DNA from: [Phialemoniopsis] sp. UDSM-2020
Taxonomy: Eukaryota; Ascomycota; Sordariomycetes; Thyridiales; Thyridiaceae
Assembly: GCA_018873225.1 (NCBI GenBank)
Contig: JAEILZ010000007.1
Span: forward strand, 2,418,001 to 2,482,000
DNA length: 64,000 bases
Direction: 5' to 3'
This document shows, piece by piece, positions 56,726-64,000 of the stretch. The stretch's first letter is position 1. Each line of letters begins with the position of its first letter. Below the pieces are notes generated by a model. The model worked only from the letters and a program-made list of their open reading frames with translations, did no database searches and was not told the DNA's origin. A program made the translations under genes and the position numbers.

Positions 56726-59062
56726 ATGCTCTCCAGAGCTGTTTCAGGCGGTTTCGTCTGCTTGCGATGTCAATTGCAACGATCTAGACCCATACAAGCG
56801 ACCAGTTCATTGTCCATTGCCTCGCGTACGCATGTCCGGCGAAATGGGACCGAGTCGAGCTCAGGGGACGGACGAGTCAAGGAGGAGACCGTGCATACGC
56901 CGAAATCAGACGATGCCAGAGGGTCTCTGGGAAAGGGGGATGTGCCTGTGAGCAGGGGACGGGAGGAATACTATCGCTCTAAGGGGCGCACGGTATCAAT
57001 GAAACGGGAGCCTCTCGTCATTGGGATATTGGGCAAGCCGGCGGAGGCTATCGTAATGAAGGATCACGGCAGGACCAAACGCAGAGACCTCCCAGTTGTT
57101 ATCGAGCCTACCAGCTCTCTAGCAGATCACATCGACACGGAAGATGCTCTCGACGACCAGGGCAACGTCACTGAGGAACAAATCCAAGCGAATATCGAGA
57201 GCCTAAGACCCGTCGATGCGACCATCCTCCCAGCCATTGAGTTCAAGACACTTGGCGAGATTCTGGTCCACGGCTTTACGACGGCACAGATCAAGCGATA
57301 TATGCGCACCTGTGTTGGGAATCCGGTGTCTGAACTCGACACGAACCTGCCGGATGCGCCGTGGATTGTGCGCCGGAAACCCTGGGAACCAGAAGCAAGG
57401 AAAGGGGAAGAGGAAATTGAAAGCCATCTCAGATGGTACATCAATCCGTCAATGAGCCCCAAGGAGAAGCTGATCATACGGTTGCTGCGAGAGTCCTGGG
57501 GCCTATCGATGCTGGAGCTATCGACTCTCCCCGGCCGCCTCGACATTACAGTCAGGGACGTGGAGTTTGCGCAGCTTCTCCTTGGCGGCCAGACGTGGCT
57601 TGCGGGCATCTCCCGTAGCTACCTGCGCAAGGGTATGCAGATCGAGCTGCTCCGATCGGACAGCACTATGCGCATCCGTGCTCCCCGCGCGGTCGCCGAA
57701 ACTATCGTACAGGAGGTCCACAGTCGACTGCAAAATATAGTGACTGAGACGATCAAGCTCTCGATGATCACGAAAGGGCCCATCTTCCGTGCGGTATTGC
57801 GAGAGGTGGCCAAGCTTACCAACTCGGACGTCTGTCTGAGCTCGTCAGGGCAGGAGCTTGAGGTTACTTTCATTCAGGCCAAGACTGAAGAAACCCAGAT
57901 GGAGAGTCTCAAAGACAAAGTGTACAGGCTGCTCTTGACGGCGCATCGGCCTCCTCTTTCCAACTCGGAGATGCTTCAGCTCAGCGTCGTCGACGCCAAA
58001 GAAGGAAAGTTCCTTGTCGACCACGACAACAGTGGCAAGTGGGCGTGGATGAATCGCCTGTCGAGCTGGGCGAGATGGACCTCGGCTACCAACGTCACTT
58101 GGACGGACAAGAACAAACCCAAGACCATCCCTCCTAGGGTTCTGAAATGGGGCATTATGCCAAGCTCACAGGATGAAGGGTCTCCCGCGGAGGAAGGCTG
58201 GAGCAATAACTTGACTACGGCAACATCTGCAACATTCGGCCATGTCCTTCACCTCCCGCCACCGGGCACCGAAACCCTCATCAAACCAACACCTCGCAGC
58301 CCCCGGATCCTGTCGCCTATCATTCCACCTCTACCCACCATTTCCTTGCCCTCCCAAACTCTGCCCGGTTCCAACACCGCCACTATCCTCATACACTTTA
58401 TCCCGCGTCCCGTTTGGAAGAACAAGGGGGGCACAGGACCGGACCTCGAACTCCGCCTCGACGCTTCAGATCCCAGCTCGCTCGCCATCTCCTCCCTCCG
58501 CGCCGTCACGTCAAGGCGCACTTCGGACGTGCTCATGCCACACAACCGTGTCGATGTCCGCCTCACCCAGACAAGGCACTCCGAGCTGAGTGGCCGGGCC
58601 GCCGTCACTTCTACCGTCCCTGCCATCGACGACTTTCTCGGGCGGTCCCACCTCGAGCTCGCGGAAGGCATCCTCGAAACGCCGGCAGAGTTGGGCGCTC
58701 TCTCGGTACCCAGAGCGCTGATCCAGGAAACGCTCCAGAGAGAAGGAGCAGCAGAGGGGTTAGGCAGGATCCAGTATGATGTGCCGTACATCTTCGCGGG
58801 ATTGGAGATACACCGTTCCGTGGCTGTCCCATTCGAAGGTTGGAAATTGTGCTACAAGAGCACCGAGGCTGGGCAGGGTGGAGGCCGGCGTACAGAGCTG
58901 AGCCTCGAGGCAATTCGGGTCAGTGACGACCAGGCGCCGCCTGAGGACCCCAGCAGGCTACCTCTGGACGAGGCTTGGAAGTCAACATTTCTCAAAGCGG
59001 TGCTCAAGGCCAGCGGATGCACGGAGCTGACTTGGGTTGGGGAGAACTGGAATAATAAGTAG
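56726..59062 (+). CDS. sls1: Sls1-like mitochondrial inner-membrane expression factor
   Basis: A single exon encodes 778 residues. Yeast Sls1 couples mitochondrial transcription with translation at the inner membrane. The first 40 residues (MLSRAVSGGFVCLRCQLQRSR then VRRNG) form a typical mitochondrial presequence with Arg and Ser and few acids. The middle contains the SLS family block: IIRLLRESWGLSMLELSTLPGRLDITVRD, then QLLLGGQTWLAGISRSYLRKGMQIEL with a KH-like fold implied by RAPRAVAETIVQEVHSRL. The C-terminal half is less conserved and Pro/Thr/Ser-rich, with LVDHDNSGKWAWM and a late ELTWVGENWNNK end. I saw no long classical membrane helix; association may be peripheral. The upstream region is shared with nse3. 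Confidence 0.87.
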   Translation: MLSRAVSGGFVCLRCQLQRSRPIQATSSLSIASRTHVRRNGTESSSGDGRVKEETVHTPKSDDARGSLGKGDVPVSRGREEYYRSKGRTVSMKREPLVIGILGKPAEAIVMKDHGRTKRRDLPVVIEPTSSLADHIDTEDALDDQGNVTEEQIQANIESLRPVDATILPAIEFKTLGEILVHGFTTAQIKRYMRTCVGNPVSELDTNLPDAPWIVRRKPWEPEARKGEEEIESHLRWYINPSMSPKEKLIIRLLRESWGLSMLELSTLPGRLDITVRDVEFAQLLLGGQTWLAGISRSYLRKGMQIELLRSDSTMRIRAPRAVAETIVQEVHSRLQNIVTETIKLSMITKGPIFRAVLREVAKLTNSDVCLSSSGQELEVTFIQAKTEETQMESLKDKVYRLLLTAHRPPLSNSEMLQLSVVDAKEGKFLVDHDNSGKWAWMNRLSSWARWTSATNVTWTDKNKPKTIPPRVLKWGIMPSSQDEGSPAEEGWSNNLTTATSATFGHVLHLPPPGTETLIKPTPRSPRILSPIIPPLPTISLPSQTLPGSNTATILIHFIPRPVWKNKGGTGPDLELRLDASDPSSLAISSLRAVTSRRTSDVLMPHNRVDVRLTQTRHSELSGRAAVTSTVPAIDDFLGRSHLELAEGILETPAELGALSVPRALIQETLQREGAAEGLGRIQYDVPYIFAGLEIHRSVAVPFEGWKLCYKSTEAGQGGGRRTELSLEAIRVSDDQAPPEDPSRLPLDEAWKSTFLKAVLKASGCTELTWVGENWNNK

Positions 59063-59485
59063 AGCATCACACCTCACATACCTCACATACAATGTACAAA
59101 ATCTGTAATAGTTGTAAAATACACACAGTACCACATACGACATCGACATGAACAGTACAGAGTTATTCGACAGCGAGGCGCAGGACATTGTCACTCTTAT
59201 CACGGCGTAGTTGCACCAAGTTATTCGGACATCACGTCTCTAAGAGAACTCTATTTTTGTACTACATAAGCACACAACGAGAATTTTCGAATCGCAGCAA
59301 AACCCAGACCCGTTCCTCTCCGTGATGTGCCGTAAAACAAACGACGAGTGCTCTTAGGGCAAACTGCAAAAGGGAATTCGTGTGATTTTTGTCGTGACCC
59401 CCTGAAGAGCGTGCAGGTGGAAGTGATGGGTGAGGGTGATGTGTTCACCCATCACGAAGGGATGATCATCGCGTCAGCAAGCTGT
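59063..59485. other. Intergenic between convergent sls1 and EF-1alpha genes
   Basis: This is 3' flank of both genes, with AT-rich stretches around 59100-59170 that may contain polyadenylation signals. Nothing coding is seen. Confidence 0.5.
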
Positions 59486-61402
59486 TTATTTCTTGCCAGC
59501 CTTGGCAGCGGACTTGGTGACCTTGCCGGTACCGCCAACAGCCTTCTCGACGGACTTGATGACACCGACAGCGACGGTCTGACGCATGTCACGGACGGCG
59601 AAACGACCCAGGGGAGGGTAGTCAGTGAAGGCCTCAACGCACATGGGCTTGGAGGGAATCATCTTGACGATGGCAGCGTCACCCGACTTGACGAACTTGG
59701 GGTTGGACTCGACAGACTTGCCGGTACGGCGGTCGATCTTCTCGAGAAGCTCGGAGAACTTGCAGGCAATGTGGGCAGTGTGGCAGTCCAGAACGGGGGC
59801 GTAGCCGGCACCGACCTGACCGGGGTGGTTCAGGACAATGACCTGGGCGGTGAAAGAAGCGGCACCCAGAGGGGGGTCGTTCTTGGAGTCACCGGCGACG
59901 TTGCCACGGCGAATCTCCTTGACGGAGACGTTCTTGACGTTGAAACCAACGTTGTCACCGGGGACACCCTCGACAAGCTGCTCGTGGTGCATCTCGACCG
60001 ACTTGACTTCAGTGGTGACGTTGGAGGGGGCGAAGGTAACGACCATACCGGGCTTCAGGACACCAGTCTCGATACGGCCGACGGGAACAGTTCCAATACC
60101 GCCGATCTTGTAGACATCCTGAAGGGGCAGACGGAGGGGCTTGTCGGTGGGACGCTTGGGGGGCTCGATGGCGTCGATGGCCTCGAGCAGGGTCTTGCCG
60201 GAAGCCTCACCACCCTTGATCTCCTTCTTCCAGCCCTTGTACCAGGGGCAGTTGGTGGAGGCCTGGAGCATGTTGTCGCCGTTGAAACCAGAGATGGGGA
60301 CGAAGGGGACGGTCTTGGGGTTGTAGCCGACCTTCTTGATGAAGTTGGAGGTCTCCTTGATGATCTCCTGGTAACGGTCCTCGGACCACTTGGTGGTGTC
60401 CATCTTGTTGATGGCGACGATGAGCTGGCGGACACCAAGGGTGAAGGCGAGCAGAGCGTGCTCACGAGTCTGGCCATCCTTGGAGATACCAGCCTCGAAC
60501 TCACCAGTACCGGCAGCGATAATGAGAATAGCGCAGTCGGCCTGGGAGGTACCAGTGATCATGTTCTTGATGAAGTCACGGTGACCGGGGGCGTCAATGA
60601 CGGTGACGTAGTACTTGGGGGTCTCGAACTTCCAGAGAGCGATATCAATGGTGATACCACGCTCACGCTCGGCCTTGAGCTTGTCAAGAACCCACGCATA
60701 CTTGAAGGAACCCTTGCCGAGCTCAGCAGCCTCCTAAATGTTGGAAGAAGCATCAGTATATAGCCTTTTCTCAACAAGAGTTCATCGCTACGATGGTGGG
60801 ATGTGTGTGTCTCAGGGATGTTTGGCTCGAGTGGGTCCATGCTGATGCAAGGATTTTCTGAAAGAAAACTACCCCGCCACGCCATGAAGCAACATGAGGG
60901 GCACCCGAGTCGGAAGAGCCAGCGACAAAATATGCTGCGGCCAACCAACCATAGCTGGCGGGATGCTCTGAGATGGGGATGCCGAGATGGCGATAATCGG
61001 GATGAGGAAAATGTGAGATTTTGATGACTGACCTTCTCGAACTTCTCGATGGTACGCTTGTCGATACCACCGCACTGGTAGATCAAGTGACCAGTCTATA
61101 GATAATGTGTCAGTAACGTTCGAAAGGACAAGGCCTGTCCACAAGCTCTCTCCGAGAGACCGTAGGTAGCAGCTCGAGTGGGATACTGATGGAACTTACG
61201 GTGGTCGACTTGCCAGAGTCGACGTGGCTGTCCCCAAATGTCAGTATATTGTGATGATCGCGACCTTCGCCGAGATCAAGAAGGATGAACGAACCCGATG
61301 ACGACCAGGTTGATGTGCTGCTTCTCCTCCTTTCCCCTTTTTTTTAAAAAAAAAATCAGTCTCTGTTGTTCAGTTAGGGATGGAGAGGAAGTAATCGTAC
61401 AT
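59486..61402 (-). CDS. tef1: Translation elongation factor EF-1alpha
   Basis: Coding exons are 61402-61401, 61336-61295, 61227-61200, 61095-61033 and 60733-59486, giving 460 residues, the family length. The GTPase brings aminoacyl-tRNA to the ribosome. GTP-binding motifs are G1 GHVDSGKS (residues 15-22), DAPGH (G3) and NKMD (G4). The C-terminal beta-barrel domains follow without gap to the KSAAKAGKK end. The body before GKEEK has no ATG in frame. The best model splits the start codon: AT at 61402-61401, an intron GTACGA...AAAG (61400-61337), then G at 61336. Exon 2 reads [14 protein letters not shown], where Gln7 and Leu11 differ from the usual Thr and Val. The 299-nt intron before EAAELGKG is the long one used in fungal phylogeny. 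A CT-rich leader lies upstream. Confidence 0.95.
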
Positions 61403-62891
61403 TTTTGCTGTTGTTCTTCGAAGTGCTTCGAAGTGCTTGAAGGTGAGGTTTTTGGGGGTTGACTGCGAAGATTGTTAGATGATGAGAGGAGAGAGAGGAG
61501 AGAGAGTTGAGAGGTGAAGGAAGGGTGTCTGGTGATGGACATACAATTTGGCAGTATGATGCGAAGAAAGTGATCAAGGTATGCCGACACTTCAAAGGGA
61601 AAAGTTTTATGGAAAGGTTTGGGAAGATTTGGAGGATTTATGAATGAGATTGATGGCTGGCTGTAGCCCTGGTGTCGCACTAAAAAAGTGCTCCTGCCCC
61701 ACAGAAAAATTCACTCGATCGCCACTCCCAACTTTACCCCTCCTTGCCCTCCTTCGAGGACTTGAAAAAAGTTTTTCTTTGCAGTACTTGCTTGCCGCCC
61801 GTAGGAATAATACTCCTTTTTGATTGGTTGCATCTCACTACCATCATCCATAAATGCTGCTTGCGCGCCTATGTACATACAAAAGGTACCTACCAGAAGG
61901 ACATCATCTGCCAACAAGCACTGTGATGATTCGTCTGTGTAGAAACCTAGGTAAGATCCGTCCTTGTCTTTCTAGTTCTTGAAACGAGTATTTGAATTAC
62001 ATGCTTGTGTACACGAGACTCAGTCCTCTGTCCGATCAAGAAATCTTCTTCATGGGATGTGACTTCGTGATCTCTTCACTTGATCTTAAAGCTCTCGAAG
62101 CTACCTAGGTACTGAGATCTTGCTTGGCCAGGCATCGTCATATTACCCCTCCATCCATGGGTATGCATTGCATGTAACTATGGCATCTCTACTAGGTAGC
62201 CCAATGTGGGGACACCCTTGGGTAGAATGCTCTGGGCTGCCAGGCTGCGAGGACCTAGTCTACATACTGAGTAGGTATCAGGACCATTGAAGTTTCGGGT
62301 GTTTGGGACATGGGCTGTTGTTTATCGGTCTGATCTTAGTTATTGACCAATGAGTCACGCCGCATCTCAGCTGTAGACGGTTTTGTGAAGCACAGCCAGA
62401 TACCTAAACACTGGACATGGTCTCCTGGCAACCTTGCTTCAAGGGCCCACTTTGGGCACGTATCACCGACCATGGGCAGACTGACGACTGAGCTCAAAAC
62501 ACCTTTTCTTTTTGTAAACAACCCCTCCAAGACATGGCGCCGAGCTGGTCAAGTCAAAATGCAGTCTGGAAGGAAAGGAGCCTCTACTTTCCTACCTGCG
62601 ACCCGGGCGCTATATATTTTTCACGAAGCAGATCGAAAACGGCTGTAGTGTCAGAACACACCCATGAAGAAAGTTGCTTGGCAGGCGTACGCATGGTGAT
62701 GATTCCCCACATTATTCTTGGTATGTCGAGGTTCACAGTCACAAGCCACAGCAACCTCTGGCATGTTCAATTGAGATAAGAAGTCTTACACAACCTATCC
62801 CACCGGGAATCCGCATGTTTCAAGTTCATCAGCAAGAAAGATCTCAGAGGCGGAGGCAAGGCAGTACAGTCAATTTGCTAAAAACTAATAC
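61403..62891. other. Intergenic: EF-1alpha promoter and leader; 3' flank of zinc-knuckle gene
   Basis: The right part is the EF-1alpha promoter. A 10-bp direct repeat (CTTCGAAGTG, about 2.7 copies) is at 61416-61442 in the leader. ACCTAGGTA-type motifs lie at 61945-61954 and 62103-62112. No coding gene is supported. Confidence 0.45.
61463..61544 (-). promoter_or_regulatory. Candidate 5'UTR intron with CT-rich tract of EF-1alpha
   Basis: On the minus strand a GTATGT donor (61544-61539), a CTAAC branch site and a CGCAG acceptor (ending 61463) form a well-matched intron of 82 nt in the leader. A CT-rich tract (complement of 61484-61525) lies inside it. CT-rich leaders are a known mark of highly expressed fungal genes; whether it is spliced is inference. 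Confidence 0.5.
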
Positions 62892-63962
62892 CTAATCCTC
62901 CTCCACCTCCTTCTTTATATATACTTTATCTTCCTCCTCTTCCTCCTTCCTAACCCAAGGGCCAACTCGTATTCCACCAGGAAGCACCACCCCTTCTCGA
63001 AGATGGGCGCCTTTCGGAACAATAAATCCGCCGGGGAGATTGGTGCCGCCGGGGAGAGTGGTGCCACTGGGGAGGTGCAAGCCTCCGGGCAGCATGGTGC
63101 CAGCCGGCAGGACAGTGTCGGCAGGTAACAACTTGCCCGCGTCGAACTGGCTCGTGCCAGCAATGATGTCGGCGGTGAGGATGACCCTTGGGGCCGCCGG
63201 GAATGTGACCTTGCCCATGGCCTTGAGGCCAGAGGGGCCGACAACCACCACGGAGGTGCTGTCCCCCGACCTGGGGACAGTCACCCCGTTGGGGAGAACC
63301 ATGCCGCCGGCAGGCAGCACCCATCCGTTTGGTCCAATGGGGACCGCAACTGAGCATATGCCCATTCTGGTGGCTTCGGGCGGGGCATCAATCCGCACAA
63401 TTACTCCCCGAGGGAGATGAACTTTGGGGGTTCGAACCCCGGCGATCTCGATCTCACCAGGGGCCTCGAGCACCCCAGTATCCCAGAGGACACTGACCCC
63501 GTAGGGCAGGATGTGACTTGCGCCATAGGCGCGGACGGTGGTGCCCCATTGGCCGTTATTGATCGTGCCGCCGGGGAGGGTGACCTTGCTCCTTTTGGGA
63601 GCCTTGAAGACGGTGCCGCCGGGCAGCACGATGGTGACGTTGCCGTCCGGGAAGGTGACCTCGGCCGGGGCATTTTGCTTGCTGTTGCTGCTGCTGGGGG
63701 TCGAGGGGCCCGCGGCCGGTTGGGCAGGCGCGTCTCGTCGATAAGCACCATTGGTGCAAACGTTGGCCTTGTGGCCGGTCTCACCGCACTGAGAAGAGTT
63801 AGGCTCACGTCACAAGGGCAGGATATACAGATGTGCGGCACGTCCGGAAGGTACAGGGCCCAAGGGGCTGGGACGACATACCTTGTAGCACTCGAAGCGA
63901 CCCTTCTTGCCGCCACCACCACCGCCGCCGTCATACGGCCGCTTGTACGATTCGCGATTCAT
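62892..63962 (-). CDS. CCHC zinc-knuckle protein with tandem LPxGxx hexads
   Basis: Two exons (63962-63882, 63788-62892) encode 325 residues if the ATG at 63962 is the true start; an AG just upstream leaves room for an earlier exon outside the window. Residues 12-18 are a Gly run. A retroviral-type zinc knuckle C-x2-C-x4-H-x4-C uses Cys25, Cys28, His33 and Cys38, and the intron cuts it after Lys27. Residues 39-80 are Pro/Ser/Gln-rich. The rest contains LPGGT-like motifs, ending in nine exact-period hexads (LPADTV to LPGGIR, residues 248-301), and a final acidic and Lys tail. Zinc knuckles usually bind single-stranded nucleic acid. The hexads suggest a beta-helix-like or fibrous fold, but I know no characterised protein with this combination. 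Role unknown. Confidence 0.82.
62967..63128 (-). repeat. Nine tandem LPxGxx hexapeptide units (18 bp period)
   Basis: Within the zinc-knuckle gene nine consecutive hexads occupy residues 248-301: each starts with Leu-Pro (once Val-Pro, once Leu-Arg) and usually has Gly at position 4. DNA between units is diverged, so the repeat is old and kept at protein level. Confidence 0.85.
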
Positions 63963-64000
63963 CTTCTAGACCGGTATCTCGTTAGTCACTGCCTGTCTCA

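Noticed and set aside
59348..60763. 471-codon plus-strand open frame
   Set aside because: It is the antisense of EF-1alpha; strong codon bias of that gene removes stops from the opposite strand. The product is a Gly/Leu/Val/Asp-rich mirror without family match.
63424..63440. GGGGTTCGAACCCC, similar to a tRNA B box
   Set aside because: It is a palindrome inside the zinc-knuckle coding exon; no A box, acceptor stem or cloverleaf can be drawn around it on either strand.

Overview
The window is nuclear DNA from a filamentous ascomycete fungus, most likely a Sordariomycete. Genes are dense, lie on both strands and contain short introns (about 50-100 nt, GTRNGT donor, CTRAC branch site, YAG acceptor). 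The protein families present include a Zn2Cys6 regulator, fungal ferric reductases, a fungal 14-TM-type efflux pump, a multi-exon EF-1alpha gene and Sls1. I assembled 23 protein genes by joining exons in phase. No tRNA, rRNA, CRISPR or intact transposon was seen.

Layout. 1-12.9 kb: the 3' end of a ferric reductase (+), 2-isopropylmalate synthase (leu4, +) behind a Gcn4/CPC1-type site, importin-beta (kap95, +) and an eight-exon Zn2Cys6 regulator (-). 12.9-19.2 kb: a gene-poor gap of 6.3 kb with a perfect octamer minisatellite. 19.2-34.6 kb: a complete ferric reductase (-), FAD oxidoreductase (-), SDR (+), NC2-beta (+), a DODA/LigB-type dioxygenase (-), acyl-protein thioesterase (+) and an MFS pump (-). 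34.6-47.2 kb: DHHC palmitoyltransferase (-), a small mitochondrial protein (+), phosphoserine phosphatase (-), a possible gene relic (-) and PAPS reductase (+). 47.8-64 kb: an acidic disordered nuclear-type protein (-), a Cys-rich protein (+), Isd11 (+), SF3B5 (+), Nse3 (-), Sls1 (+), EF-1alpha (-) and a zinc-knuckle protein with LPGGT hexads (-).

Most genes are unrelated housekeeping functions: amino-acid and sulfur metabolism (leu4, ser2, met16), nuclear transport, transcription, splicing, SMC5/6 repair, mitochondrial Fe-S and translation factors, and protein elongation. APT1 and the DHHC enzyme are opposing activities of the palmitoylation cycle, and two ferric reductases lie about 18.6 kb apart. 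I see no convincing secondary-metabolite cluster.

The most interesting points are structural. The EF-1alpha start codon appears to be split by an intron. A coding exon of SF3B5 is exactly ATG. A ferric reductase has its NAD domain split by a disordered linker of about 215 residues. A zinc-knuckle protein ends in nine tandem LPxGxx hexads. The dioxygenase has three nested starts that could send it to different compartments. All gene models are read by eye from splice signals and protein-family fit, not from transcripts.
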